Below are positions 29,063-37,544 of a stretch of 64,000 nt of DNA, piece by piece. Location of the stretch: assembly GCF_001874645.1 (NCBI RefSeq), contig NZ_CP017886.1, positions 5,632,501 to 5,696,500 of the forward strand, read 5' to 3'. The notes beneath the pieces are model-generated. The model was given only the letters and a program-made list of their open reading frames with translations, was not told the DNA's origin and did no database searches. Source of the stretch: Pseudomonas frederiksbergensis. Its GTDB lineage: Bacteria > Pseudomonadota > Gammaproteobacteria > Pseudomonadales > Pseudomonadaceae. How positions within the stretch are numbered: the first letter of the stretch is position 1; each line of letters begins with the position of its first letter. The position numbers and the translations under genes are program-made.

Positions 29063-29407
29063 ATGAATACCTTTACCATCGAAGGCTGGTGCAAAACCGG
29101 CGACGACAGTAAACCCTTGGCGTTGGGGGACATCCATTTCCACGTCAGCGTAGCCGATCATGTGCGTCTGGAGGCGGCGGAGGAGCGTCTGAACACGACC
29201 CAGGAAACTGAAGTCCTGGTGGATGTCGACATGAGCCTGATGACGTTGGAAATGCCGCCGGAGTGCGGCCCCTTATCCGACTGTCAGTTCCGTGTTTATT
29301 TGAGTAAACGTGGTGATCAGCGCGGGCAATTTCATTTGGTCGGGCATCGGGAGAGTGATGGCAGCCTGGTCTACAGCAATGCGGTGATGATCGATCAACT
29401 GGGTTAG
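29063..29407 (+). CDS. Hypothetical protein, 114 aa
   Basis: A 114-residue acidic cytoplasmic-type protein with no signal peptide or membrane helix. I do not recognise a domain. It is rich in alternating hydrophobic residues (IHFHVSVAD, TEVLVDVDMSLM, QFRVYLSKRG), suggesting a beta-sandwich. AGGAG 6 bases before the ATG and coherent codon use argue it is real. It follows the SYLF gene by 59 bp, so the two may be co-transcribed. Confidence 0.65.
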   Translation: MNTFTIEGWCKTGDDSKPLALGDIHFHVSVADHVRLEAAEERLNTTQETEVLVDVDMSLMTLEMPPECGPLSDCQFRVYLSKRGDQRGQFHLVGHRESDGSLVYSNAVMIDQLG

Positions 29408-29431
29408 AGAGGCTGCCTAAGGCAGTCTCTC
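29407..29431. terminator. Hairpin between convergent genes
   Basis: Arms GAGAGGCTGCC and GGCAGTCTCTC (10 of 11 positions paired, three-base loop) lie at the shared 3' ends of the 114-aa gene and the convergent 69-aa gene and overlap the stop of the latter. There is no T-run, so efficiency as an intrinsic terminator is uncertain. Confidence 0.5.
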
Positions 29432-29626
29432 CCAGACTTCCGTATTGGCTAACTCGCTGTCGGTCGCGTGTTTTGCGTGGCCGTTTATAGGGCTCAGCTC
29501 ATAACTGCCAGCGGCTTCATAGGCGGCCAAGTAGCGTACGCCACTCAGCTTGTGAAGGTAGCGTAACAATGGATGGCATTGTGCGTTGATGCGCATTACC
29601 AGGGCGGAATCGGTCATTGTGTTCAT
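29417..29626 (-). CDS. Small hypothetical protein, 69 aa
   Basis: A 69-residue ORF with no recognised domain, convergent to the 114-aa gene. AGG about 9 bases upstream supports ATG 29626; an internal ATG two codons on is also possible. The composition (HPLLRYLHKLSGVRYLAAYEAAG) looks like a structured helix. The ORF is isolated by 276 bp from the next upstream gene, a gap in which I see no other coding feature. Moderate confidence that it is expressed. Confidence 0.5.
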   Translation of the reverse strand: MNTMTDSALVMRINAQCHPLLRYLHKLSGVRYLAAYEAAGSYELSPINGHAKHATDSELANTEVWERLP

Positions 29627-29902
29627 GGTTTTGCCTGCTGCAGCGAAGGCTGCTCCGTTGTTATTTATATTCTGTTCCTGATCGTCACAACGTTCTGTAC
29701 GCCATCACACACTGTGCAGCTTAAATAGAGCTAAAAGCGAAATAACAACGCCTGCGCCTCTGATCAACTAATCAATGACGATATGTGTGTTGCCGTACAG
29801 ACCGTATCGGGTACTTGCGCCAATTTGGTGGCATGCAGCGCGCAGATCAGGGTCTCACTGCCTGCACTTAATCATTGACTTGCAGACTCAAGGAGAAACG
29901 CC

Positions 29903-30061
29903 ATGAGCTTGGGAACCATACTGTTGATCTTGCTGATTGTGCTGCTATTTGGCGCCATTCCGACATGGCCGCACAGTCGAAGCTGGGGCTATGCGCCGAG
30001 CGGATTATTAGGCGTAGTCGTTATCGTCCTGATTGTGTTGCTGTTATTAGGGAGAATATGA
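29903..30061 (+). CDS. DUF3309 small membrane protein, 52 aa
   Basis: A 52-residue ORF preceded by AAGGAGA. It begins MSLGTILLILLIVLLFGAIP and has two hydrophobic helices (residues 4-18 and 34-50) separated by the WPHSRSWGYAPSG turn. This is the DUF3309 pattern of tiny inner-membrane proteins, often close to stress-response genes in pseudomonads. The function is unknown. Confidence 0.82.
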   Translation: MSLGTILLILLIVLLFGAIPTWPHSRSWGYAPSGLLGVVVIVLIVLLLLGRI

Positions 30062-30300
30062 CGCCGATCGACAATGTCCTGACACCGGGGGCCCAGCGCT
30101 CAAGTGGTTGCGGTGAATAGGGGGGGAGAGATTCACCGTGGGAGAGCCCGACAGCATCAACTTCGCCTACCGCTATTTTCCGTCCTCGACCTGTCAATAA
30201 AACAATCCGCTCTCCGTGTACTAGCGCACAGACCCGATCCGGCCACTACGCGCAATCTGAATGACACGCAGATTGTTGCTGGTCATTTACTGGAGAACAT

Positions 30301-30762
30301 ATGAAAACCATCAAGATGTTCAGTCCTTCACTGACGCTTCCAAGACTCGCATTGGCCATGTTGTTGGGCTTGTCTCCCGTGGTGCTGTATGCCGCCACCG
30401 AAGAATCGGCCGACCTGTCGGTCGTACGGCTGGATCCGCAGGAGCAGAATGGAATCCACTATGTATCAGGCGGTATTGGCCTGGACGAGTCGAAGGCCTT
30501 GCTCCAGACCCAGGGCTACAACCTTCACATGACCTTTTCAACGGGTAAGGGTAATCAGTACCAAAGCAATGTCGACGTGGTGATCCAGAGCGAAAAAGGT
30601 AGCCCTCTGTTGTCGCTGAGTCAGGTCGGCCCCATCGTCTACGTTCAGTTACCGGCAAACAAATACCTGGTCATTGCCAGTTTTAATGGCCATGAAGAGC
30701 GCCACACCATTGCACTCGATGGTAAATCCATCGGAACGTTGAACTTACATTGGAGTGAATAG
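30301..30762 (+). CDS. Hypothetical periplasmic protein, 153 aa
   Basis: A 153-residue precursor with a signal peptide (about residues 1-32, cleavage after YAA). The mature part is predicted beta-rich, with GGIGLDESKALLQTQGYNLHMTF and a C-terminal VQLPANKYLVIASFNGHEERHTIALDGKS. The end looks like a carboxypeptidase-regulatory/Ig-like fold that could bind envelope components. TGGAG upstream supports ATG 30301. Its stop overlaps the start region of the histidine kinase gene, so the two may work together, the secreted protein possibly sensed by or regulated with the kinase. Confidence 0.7.
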   Translation: MKTIKMFSPSLTLPRLALAMLLGLSPVVLYAATEESADLSVVRLDPQEQNGIHYVSGGIGLDESKALLQTQGYNLHMTFSTGKGNQYQSNVDVVIQSEKGSPLLSLSQVGPIVYVQLPANKYLVIASFNGHEERHTIALDGKSIGTLNLHWSE

Positions 30763-30763
30763 C

Positions 30764-31615
30764 GTGCAACCCGGCATTGCGTATAACGGCACGTTTCATG
30801 CCATGAGGCTGTTCAAGACAGACGAGCGGCCTCTCGCTGCACGCATGCTTGTCGGACAGCCTCTGGCGATGAACCTCAAGGCCCAATACACGCTGGACGT
30901 TGCGCAGGACACGTTGCGTAGCCAGTACGCTGCGGCAGAAGGCCGGGCGCTGTTCGCCGAGCAATTGATCGGGATTGTCAGTCACGATCTGCGCAATCCG
31001 TTGGCGGCGATAACAATGGCTTCGCAATTGCTCGGACGCCGTGACTTGCCTCCTAAACAAGCACAAATACTCGGCCACATCACGCACGCTGCAGAGCGCG
31101 CGCAGCGTCTGGTGGCGGACCTGTTGGACTTCACTCTGAGGCAAGTCGGGCGAGGCATCGCGGTTTCCCTCAAACCGGTTGATTTGCACACACTGGTGGG
31201 CGAATGCCTGGACGAGCTGAGTCTGGTGTCCCCTGGACACACGCTGACCCATCTCTGTGTCGGCCAAGGTCGTTTCAGCGCCGACAGTGATCGGCTCTAC
31301 CAGCTGATTGGCAATCTGGTTGCCAATGCGATGGCCTATGGCACTGCCGAGGGTGGGATTACAGTGTCTTCGCGGTTTGAGGACCAGGTGATCATTGCCG
31401 TACACAACAGTGGTACGCCGATCCCCTCAGAGTTGCTCGACGACCTGTTCGAACCGATGATTCGCGGCAGTCACAATAACGCGCAGCTGCGCAGTGTCGG
31501 GCTCGGTTTGTTTATTGTGAGAGAGATCGTCAGGGCGCATCACGGCGATGTCGGGGTGACCTCCTCGATAGAAGGCGGTACCACGTTCACCGCGACGTTC
31601 CCCTTGCCTCGATAG
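30764..31615 (+). CDS. Soluble histidine kinase, apparently N-terminally shortened
   Basis: A 283-residue kinase with HisKA (His in GIVSHDLRNPLAAITMASQ, about residue 71) and HATPase_c (QLIGNLVANAMAYG, VGLGLFIVREIV). No transmembrane helix is seen. The first 60 residues (FHAMRLFKTDERPLAARML followed by a coiled helix) resemble the end of a PAS/PAC sensor domain, whose earlier part is missing. That suggests loss of the N-terminal sensor or a start much further upstream that has decayed. GTG 30764 has GGAG 8 bases before it; GTG 30755 is an alternative. No response regulator gene is adjacent. Confidence 0.75.
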   Translation: MQPGIAYNGTFHAMRLFKTDERPLAARMLVGQPLAMNLKAQYTLDVAQDTLRSQYAAAEGRALFAEQLIGIVSHDLRNPLAAITMASQLLGRRDLPPKQAQILGHITHAAERAQRLVADLLDFTLRQVGRGIAVSLKPVDLHTLVGECLDELSLVSPGHTLTHLCVGQGRFSADSDRLYQLIGNLVANAMAYGTAEGGITVSSRFEDQVIIAVHNSGTPIPSELLDDLFEPMIRGSHNNAQLRSVGLGLFIVREIVRAHHGDVGVTSSIEGGTTFTATFPLPR

Positions 31616-31620
31616 CCGCG

Positions 31621-32376
31621 TCATAGAGGGCTCGAGTGGGTGTCGCTATAGCACTCGCATGACGCTGCCTCCAATCCCTTGCGGTCAAGAATCGTGATTT
31701 CACCACGGGCGTAGCGGATCAATCCACGCTGTTGCAGCGCGCCGGCGGCCAGCGTCACGCCACTGCGCTGAACACCGAGCATGTTCGCCAGGGACACATG
31801 GGTCAGATGAAAGTGGTTGGCGTGCGCACGATCGTGGGTCATCAGCAACCAGCGCGCCAGGCGTGGCCCGATCTCATGAAAATGGGTACAGGCGGCGGTT
31901 TGAGCGAGCTGCATCATCTGCACATACAGGTACTGATTGAGCCGGCGCAACAACAAAGGGCTCTCGCGCAGTGCGACCTGCAGCTGTAAGCCATTCATCC
32001 TCAGACAGGTGCCGGCACCTTGCACCACGGCGCGCATGGGTGCGGTATTAACCCCCAGAGCAAGCGTCGCCCCGAGCATCCCTTCGTTACCGATCAGGCT
32101 CAGTTGAAGAGGCGGGTGGCTGTACAGCGTCACCACTTGAGAAATGAACGCTGTTTGCGGGAAGTACACATGCAGGATCGGATGACCCGGCTCACACAGG
32201 ACGGTGCCAAAGGTCAGTTCAACGTTATCGCACTGCGCCTCCAGCCGGCCGTAGTCAATTTTCGACAGCCCCTGAAGTAGTCGGTTTTCTACTGGCTGCC
32301 CTGGTGTATGTGGCACACGAACGTCCTGCAGCACAGTGGGCCCGGATTGGGCGGGACAGGTGCCGAGCCGTCTCAT
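31621..32376 (-). CDS. Crp/Fnr-family regulator (first of tandem pair)
   Basis: A 251-residue cAMP-binding-fold regulator. The effector domain has FGTVLCEPGHPILHVYFPQTAFIS, and the C-terminal HTH_Crp_2 region has HVSLANMLGVQRSGVTLAAGALQQRGLIRYARG. It lacks the N-terminal cysteine set of oxygen-sensing FNR, so it is not an Fe-S sensor. It is a paralogue of the next gene, sharing the ANMLGVxRxGVT recognition helix. The first 40 residues are poorly supported by a Shine-Dalgarno, so an internal GTG may be the true start. It converges with the kinase gene. Confidence 0.8.
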   Translation of the reverse strand: MRRLGTCPAQSGPTVLQDVRVPHTPGQPVENRLLQGLSKIDYGRLEAQCDNVELTFGTVLCEPGHPILHVYFPQTAFISQVVTLYSHPPLQLSLIGNEGMLGATLALGVNTAPMRAVVQGAGTCLRMNGLQLQVALRESPLLLRRLNQYLYVQMMQLAQTAACTHFHEIGPRLARWLLMTHDRAHANHFHLTHVSLANMLGVQRSGVTLAAGALQQRGLIRYARGEITILDRKGLEAASCECYSDTHSSPL

Positions 32377-32445
32377 GCTTTAAGTGTGGGCGACGCCGAC
32401 AGGGCGGTCTGTTCGCTAGAACACGCAAGCGCCGGTCGGTGACAG

Positions 32446-33174
32446 TCAGCAAGCGGGCTTTAACGGAACGTAGGGCAGCAGGCGCTCGGTTTCCTTTCTG
32501 ACCACGGCGTAGCACTCGCAGCTGAGTTTCTCGAGCGAGTCCCTGTCCAGCACCTTGATGTGGCCACGGCTGTACTCGATAACGCCCAGGCGTTGCAGCT
32601 TGCCGGCGGCATCGGTCACGCCTTCGCGGCGGACACCGAGCATGTTGGCGATCAGTTCCTGGGTCATGATCAGTTGATTGTCTTGCAGGCGATCGAGGGA
32701 CAGCAGCAACCAGCGGCACAATTGCTGATCAATCGAGTGGTGGCGGTTGCACACGGCGGTCTGGGCCATCTGCGTGATCAACGCCTGGGTGTAGCGCAAC
32801 ATCAACAGGAGCATCTCCCCGTGGCGGTTGAACTCGTCCTTGAGTCGCTGGCCGGGCAACCGGAAGGCATGCCCGGCGCTCTGGACAATCGCCCGGCTGG
32901 GCGTGCTTTCACCGCCCATGAAGACAGCGATGCCGATCAAGCCTTCATTGCCGACGACTGAAATTTCCGCCGATGCGCCGTTTTCCATTACGTACAGCAG
33001 GGATACGATGGCGTCGGTAGGGAAGTAGACATACCGCAGAGCATCGCCAGACTCGTAAAGCACCTTGCCGAGCGGCAGGGTGATCAGTTCGAGGTAGGGC
33101 AGCAAGCGCTCCCGCGATTGCGTGGGAAGGGCCGCCAGCAGATGGTTCTGTTGTGGTTTTGGAGCATCACGCAT
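32446..33174 (-). CDS. Crp/Fnr-family regulator (second of tandem pair)
   Basis: A 242-residue regulator with a cyclic-nucleotide-binding-like beta-roll (LPLGKVLYESGDALRYVYFPTDAIVSLLYV) and a C-terminal winged HTH (TQELIANMLGVRREGVTDAAGKLQRLGVIEYSRG). It has no cysteine cluster at the N-terminus. The paired FPTDAIVSLL and GNEGLIG segments are typical of a large pseudomonad/rhizobial subgroup with unknown effector. It is transcribed in the same direction as the previous paralogue with a 69-bp gap. ATG 33174 is taken; open frame continues upstream to 33276 without a good ribosome site. Confidence 0.82.
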   Translation of the reverse strand: MRDAPKPQQNHLLAALPTQSRERLLPYLELITLPLGKVLYESGDALRYVYFPTDAIVSLLYVMENGASAEISVVGNEGLIGIAVFMGGESTPSRAIVQSAGHAFRLPGQRLKDEFNRHGEMLLLMLRYTQALITQMAQTAVCNRHHSIDQQLCRWLLLSLDRLQDNQLIMTQELIANMLGVRREGVTDAAGKLQRLGVIEYSRGHIKVLDRDSLEKLSCECYAVVRKETERLLPYVPLKPAC

Positions 33175-33318
33175 ATCCGTCACCGTCCGAAGGTGAGAGA
33201 CCCAATACCTACAGATTAATCCATGGGGCGCTGTGTACATCGCTGCTCGAAACCGTCCGTCGGTTTTGCTGTGCATCCATGCTACGCGCTCAAACCTGGG
33301 CCTGAACAGACGACGGCT

Positions 33319-34479
33319 CTAGAGCCGGCCGTGGTAAGCCGCGTCGAAAATCTCAGCCGCGCCACTTCGTGTCAATGGCAATGGGTTGCCGCAAGCACAG
33401 GGGTCGACAATCGCCATGTCCGCGATCAGGTCGGCCTGTCGATCATCCACCCCCAGCTCAAACAGCGTATGCGGCACACCGATGTCCTTGCGCAACTTGA
33501 GGACGAAGGCCAGGAAGCTGTCGAAGCCAGGGGAGGGCAGGCGCAGATAAGCCGCCAGGCGGGTGATGCGTTCCTCGATGGCCGGGCGATTGAACTTCAG
33601 GACATAGGGCATGAAGGTGGCGTTGGTCATGCCGTGATGGGTGTCGTACAGGGCGCCCACCGGATGTGAGAGTGCATGCATCCCGCCCAGACCTTTCTGG
33701 AAGGCGGTGGCGCCCATCGCAGCCGCTGCGAGCATTTCCGCGCGCGCCTCAAGGTCCGAGGGTGTGCGGACTGCCCGCACCAGGGCATTGGCCACCAGGC
33801 GCATGCCTTCTACCGCGATGCCTTCGGCCATGGGGTGAAAACCGGGGGCGCAGTACGACTCCAGGCAGTGCGCAAACGCATCCATGCCCGTGCCGGCGGT
33901 GACCTTTGCCGGCATGCCGACGGTGAGGGCCGGGTCGCTGATGACCACACGCGGCATCATCTTCGGATGGAAGATGATGCGTTTGGTGTGCGTACGCTCG
34001 TCGATGATCACCGCCGCACGCCCCACCTCGGACCCGGTACCGGCAGTGGTGGGTACCGCAATGATCGGGGCGATGCTGCCTTCGTCGGCGCGTGTCCAGT
34101 AGTCGCCGATGTCTTCGAAATCCCAAACCGGTCGGGTCTGGCCACTCATGAAGGCGATGAGTTTGCCCATATCCAGCCCGCTGCCACCGCCGAAGGCGAC
34201 CACGCCATCGTGTTTTCCGTCACGCCAGGCGTCGAGCCCACCCGCCAGGTTGGCCTCGACCGGATTGGGCTTGAGGTCGCAAAACAGCGCTACGCCGAGA
34301 CCGGCGGCACGTAAGGATTCGAGCGCCGCCGTGGTGATCGGGGCACGCGCCAGGCCACTGTCGGTGACCAGCAACGGTCGCTGGATGCCTTGACTGCGGC
34401 AGGTGTCGGCCAGTTCGGCGATGCGGCCCACACCGAAGTGGATGCTCGTGGGGTAGTTCCAGTTCGCGGTCAGGCTCAT
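33319..34479 (-). CDS. Iron-containing alcohol dehydrogenase
   Basis: A 386-residue group III alcohol dehydrogenase. The NAD-binding GGGSGLDMGK (about residues 97-106), the metal-binding GMDAFAHCLE (about 197) and the GGMHALSHPVGALYDTHHG segment (about 261-279) with further Fe ligands are all present. PTTAGTGSEV is the family signature. It follows the aldehyde dehydrogenase gene by 3 bp and is the last gene of the ligase-ALDH-ADH unit. Oxidation of a hydroxyalkyl amide produced by the ligase is the simplest reading (inference). A 14-bp palindrome CGGCTCTAGAGCCG overlaps its stop codon. Confidence 0.87.
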   Translation of the reverse strand: MSLTANWNYPTSIHFGVGRIAELADTCRSQGIQRPLLVTDSGLARAPITTAALESLRAAGLGVALFCDLKPNPVEANLAGGLDAWRDGKHDGVVAFGGGSGLDMGKLIAFMSGQTRPVWDFEDIGDYWTRADEGSIAPIIAVPTTAGTGSEVGRAAVIIDERTHTKRIIFHPKMMPRVVISDPALTVGMPAKVTAGTGMDAFAHCLESYCAPGFHPMAEGIAVEGMRLVANALVRAVRTPSDLEARAEMLAAAAMGATAFQKGLGGMHALSHPVGALYDTHHGMTNATFMPYVLKFNRPAIEERITRLAAYLRLPSPGFDSFLAFVLKLRKDIGVPHTLFELGVDDRQADLIADMAIVDPCACGNPLPLTRSGAAEIFDAAYHGRL

Positions 34480-34482
34480 GGC

Positions 34483-35874
34483 TCAGATCTCATGGCGCAG
34501 ATGGAAGGATTTTGCTCGGGTCAGGTGTTCGTAACCGATGCGAGACAGCGATACGCCGCGCCCGCTGTTCTTCACCCCGGTCCAGGCCAAGGCCGGGTCC
34601 AGGTAATCGCAACGGTTCATGAATACGGTACCGGTGGCGATCTCGTTGCCTATGCGTTCGGCGGCGGCGAGATCCTCGGTCCAAATGGACGCGCTGAGCC
34701 CGAACTCGCTGTCGTTCATCAAGGCGATGGCCTCTTCGTCGCTGGCAACCGGCATGATGCCGACCACCGGACCGAAGCTTTCCTCACGCATCACCGACAT
34801 GTGATGGGTGACATCGACTAACACCTGCGGCGCGAGGTAGGCGCTACCCGGCGCGTCCGCGGGGAAGGTCTGTGGATCGATCAGTGCTGTGGCGCCCTTC
34901 GACAGTGCATCGGCGATCTGCCCGCGAACGAATTCAGCGGCGCTCGGTGTGACCAGCGGGCCGAGGGTGGTGGTTTCGTCCAGCGGGTTGCCCAGCACGT
35001 ATTGGCGGGTCAGGGCGACGAAGCGCTCGACAAACGTCGGGTAAATTTTTTGATCGACATAGATACGTTCAACGGCGCAACAGCTTTGCCCGGAATTGAA
35101 GAAGCTGCCGTCCACCAGGTTTTCCACCGCATGCTCAAGGTTGGCGTCTGCGCGGACGTAGGCCGGGTCTTTGCCGCCGAGTTCCAGGCCCAAGCCGAGA
35201 AAATGTCCCATGGCGGCGCGTTCCATGGCTTTACCGGCGCCGACCGAGCCGGTGAAGTTCACCTGCTGCACCCGTCCAGAGGCAATGATCCCGGCGGTCT
35301 GCTGATGATCGAGCAGCAGGTTATAGAACAGTCCTTCGGGCAGGTTGGCGTGGCGAAAGGCCTCGGCAAACCGTTCGCCGACCAGCAGTGATTGCGAAGC
35401 GTGCTTGAGGATGACGCTGTTACCGGCCATCAGCGCCGGAATAATCGTATTGACCGCCGTCAGGTAGGGGTAATTCCAGGGAGCGACTACCAGCACCGTG
35501 CCCAGCGGTTCACGTTTGATATACCGTCGAAAACCTGCGACAGGCATGGGTTCTACCGCTGCCAACGCTTCTGGTGCAATGGCGATCATATGGCGGGCAC
35601 GCTCTTCGAAACCGCGCAGCTCACCGGCGCCAAAACGCACCGGGCGGCCCATCTGCCAGGCCAGTTCCGGCACGATGTCGGCCTGCATGGCCAGCATCGC
35701 GTCCACGGCGGCGCTGCATAAGGCGGCGCGTTCGCTCAGTGGCCGGCGCGTCCATAACGCCTGGGCGGCTGCGGCAGCCGTCAGAGCCTGCTCGATCTGC
35801 GTTGTATCGGCGCAGCGGCGTTCGGCGTAGACCCGGCCATCGATCGGGGAGATGAGTTGAATCATTGAAGTCAT
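34483..35874 (-). CDS. Aldehyde dehydrogenase of the second gamma-glutamylation cluster
   Basis: A 463-residue NAD(P)-dependent aldehyde dehydrogenase. Landmarks are VVAPWNYPYLTAVNTIIPALMAGN, the catalytic Glu in LELGGKDPAYV, the nucleophilic Cys in NSGQSCCAVERIYV and the C-terminal KNSGRGVSLSRIGYE. GAGG 5 bases before ATG 35874 decides the start; the frame extends to 36099 within the ligase gene only by chance. It lies 22 bp after the ligase gene and 3 bp before the alcohol dehydrogenase gene. Probable job: oxidising a gamma-glutamyl-aminoaldehyde. Confidence 0.87.
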   Translation of the reverse strand: MTSMIQLISPIDGRVYAERRCADTTQIEQALTAAAAAQALWTRRPLSERAALCSAAVDAMLAMQADIVPELAWQMGRPVRFGAGELRGFEERARHMIAIAPEALAAVEPMPVAGFRRYIKREPLGTVLVVAPWNYPYLTAVNTIIPALMAGNSVILKHASQSLLVGERFAEAFRHANLPEGLFYNLLLDHQQTAGIIASGRVQQVNFTGSVGAGKAMERAAMGHFLGLGLELGGKDPAYVRADANLEHAVENLVDGSFFNSGQSCCAVERIYVDQKIYPTFVERFVALTRQYVLGNPLDETTTLGPLVTPSAAEFVRGQIADALSKGATALIDPQTFPADAPGSAYLAPQVLVDVTHHMSVMREESFGPVVGIMPVASDEEAIALMNDSEFGLSASIWTEDLAAAERIGNEIATGTVFMNRCDYLDPALAWTGVKNSGRGVSLSRIGYEHLTRAKSFHLRHEI

Positions 35875-35896
35875 GGCTGCCTCAATAATGGATTGC

Positions 35897-37270
35897 TCAA
35901 TAGCGCTCAAAACCGCGTTGCAGTTCCCAGTCGGTGATCCGCCGGTCGTACTCTTTCTGCTCCCATTCGGCGGTGTGCACGTAGTGGTCGACCACTTCAT
36001 CACCGAACGCCTCGCGCAACATGCTCGAAGTCTTGAGCGCGGCGCAGGCATCGCGCAGGGTCTTCGACACTTGCGGCAAGTGCTCGTCGAGGTAGGCATC
36101 GCCCTCGAAGGGCGGCGCCAGGCTGAGCGTCTCGTCGATACCGGCCAGACCCGCGGCGATCAAGGCGGCGAAGGCCAGATAAGGGTTGAGGTCGGCGCCG
36201 CCGATGCGACATTCGATACGGATGGCTTTGCTGCCTTCGGCGCACAGACGAAAGCCTGCGGTGCGATTGTCCCGACTCCAGACCGCCCGGGTCGGCGCGA
36301 AGGTGCCGGCCTGGAAGCGCTTGTACGAGTTGATGTAAGGCGCGAGAAAACAGGTGATGTCATTGGCGTATTTGAGCTGCCCGGCCACCCAGGAACGCAT
36401 CAGCTTCGACATGCCAAACTCGGCCTTGGGATCAAAGAACAGCGGCTTTTTGGCATTCTTGTCCCACAACGAGTTGTGGATATGGCTGCTGGACCCGGCG
36501 GCGTCATAGCGCCACTTGGCCATGAACGTGATCGCCTTGCCCTGCAATTGCGCGATCTCTTTGCAGGCATGCTTGATGATGACGTGGTGGTCGGCCATGG
36601 TCAGGGCATCGGCATAACGGATGTTGATTTCTTCCTGGCCCGGGCCCCATTCACCCTTGGAGTTTTCCACGGGAATGCCGGATGCCTGCAAATACTTGCG
36701 AATCGCCCGCAGCACCGGCTCCTCGCGAGTGGTTTGCAGGATGTTGTAATCCTCGATGTAGTGGCCAGCGGTTTTCGGCTTGTGGTAGTTGCGCGCGTGG
36801 ATGGCCTCATAACTCTCGTCGAACAGATAGAACTCCAGCTCAGAGGCGAACATGCCGCTGTAGCCGCGCTCGCGCAGCCGCTCGATCTGCTTTTTCAGGA
36901 TGGCTCGCGGACTGTGCGGCAGGTCCCGCCGATGGTGATGGTCGAGCACATCGCAGAGTACCAGCGCTGTGCATTCCAGCCACGGCACACGACGCAACGT
37001 GGCCATGTCGGGCTTTAGCACAAAGTCGCCATAGCCTTTGCTCCAGCTGGCCGCCGCGTAACCCGGCACCGGCTCCATGTCGATATCGTCGGCCAGCAGG
37101 TAATTGCAGCAGTGGGTTTCTTCATGGCCGCTGTCGATGAAAAACTCGACCTGGAATCGCTTGCCCACCAGTCGTCCCTGCATATCGACCATGCAGACCA
37201 ATACGGTATCGATCTCACCGGAGGCGGCGGCGCGCTTGAGTGCTTCGAAACTGAGGAGGGGCTCGGTCAT
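35897..37270 (-). CDS. Glutamine synthetase-like gamma-glutamyl-amine ligase
   Basis: A 457-residue GS-fold enzyme distinct from the one at 4411. It has ELEFYLFDES near residue 145, the GPGQEEINIRYADALTMADHHVIIKHACKE segment and FMAKWRYDAAGSSSHIHNSLWD. It lacks the tyrosine adenylylation loop of ordinary GlnA. Members of this branch (PuuA, IpuC, GMAS-type) glutamylate amines rather than ammonia. Together with the two dehydrogenase genes behind it, an amino alcohol or hydroxyalkylamine is the likely substrate; in isopropylamine-degrading Pseudomonas, IpuC works with an alcohol and an aldehyde dehydrogenase in this way. Start at ATG 37270; a GTG one codon earlier is possible. Confidence 0.83.
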   Translation of the reverse strand: MTEPLLSFEALKRAAASGEIDTVLVCMVDMQGRLVGKRFQVEFFIDSGHEETHCCNYLLADDIDMEPVPGYAAASWSKGYGDFVLKPDMATLRRVPWLECTALVLCDVLDHHHRRDLPHSPRAILKKQIERLRERGYSGMFASELEFYLFDESYEAIHARNYHKPKTAGHYIEDYNILQTTREEPVLRAIRKYLQASGIPVENSKGEWGPGQEEINIRYADALTMADHHVIIKHACKEIAQLQGKAITFMAKWRYDAAGSSSHIHNSLWDKNAKKPLFFDPKAEFGMSKLMRSWVAGQLKYANDITCFLAPYINSYKRFQAGTFAPTRAVWSRDNRTAGFRLCAEGSKAIRIECRIGGADLNPYLAFAALIAAGLAGIDETLSLAPPFEGDAYLDEHLPQVSKTLRDACAALKTSSMLREAFGDEVVDHYVHTAEWEQKEYDRRITDWELQRGFERY

Positions 37271-37348
37271 CACGTCAGTCCTGCGTGAAAGGGTTGGGCC
37301 TGTCTGAAATAGCGGCTGTACGCAATACCTGTAAATACCTGTAAATAC

Positions 37349-37439
37349 CCGTAGGAGCTGCCGCAGGCTGCGATCTGTTGATCTTGGCGTCCGTCCAGAC
37401 AGAAAATCAAAAGATCGCAGCCTGCGGCAGCTCCTACGG
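37349..37439. repeat. REP doublet with adjacent 10-bp tandem repeat
   Basis: Perfect 28-bp arms (37349-37376 and 37412-37439) of the CCGTAGGAGCTGCCGCAGGC type. Immediately upstream, three tandem 10-mers (ATACCTGTAA, ATACCTGTAA, ATACCCGTAG; 37325-37354) run into the left arm. It sits in the divergent region between the ligase gene and the SUF operon. Confidence 0.85.
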
Positions 37440-37544
37440 CGAACGCATACACCCGTGAAAGCTTAGCCTACTGCTGCTCGATCGGATCCTGACGAATCGG
37501 CAGCAGATCCAGCACCTAAAATGACACTCAAGAGGGATCGCGCC

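Noticed and set aside
33314..33327. Palindrome CGGCTCTAGAGCCG as a terminator of the alcohol dehydrogenase gene
   Set aside because: It has no loop or T-run and overlaps the stop codon; likely chance.
7644..37439. CRISPR-like repeats
   Set aside because: The repeats are isolated inverted REP pairs, not regularly spaced direct repeats with spacers, and no cas genes are present.
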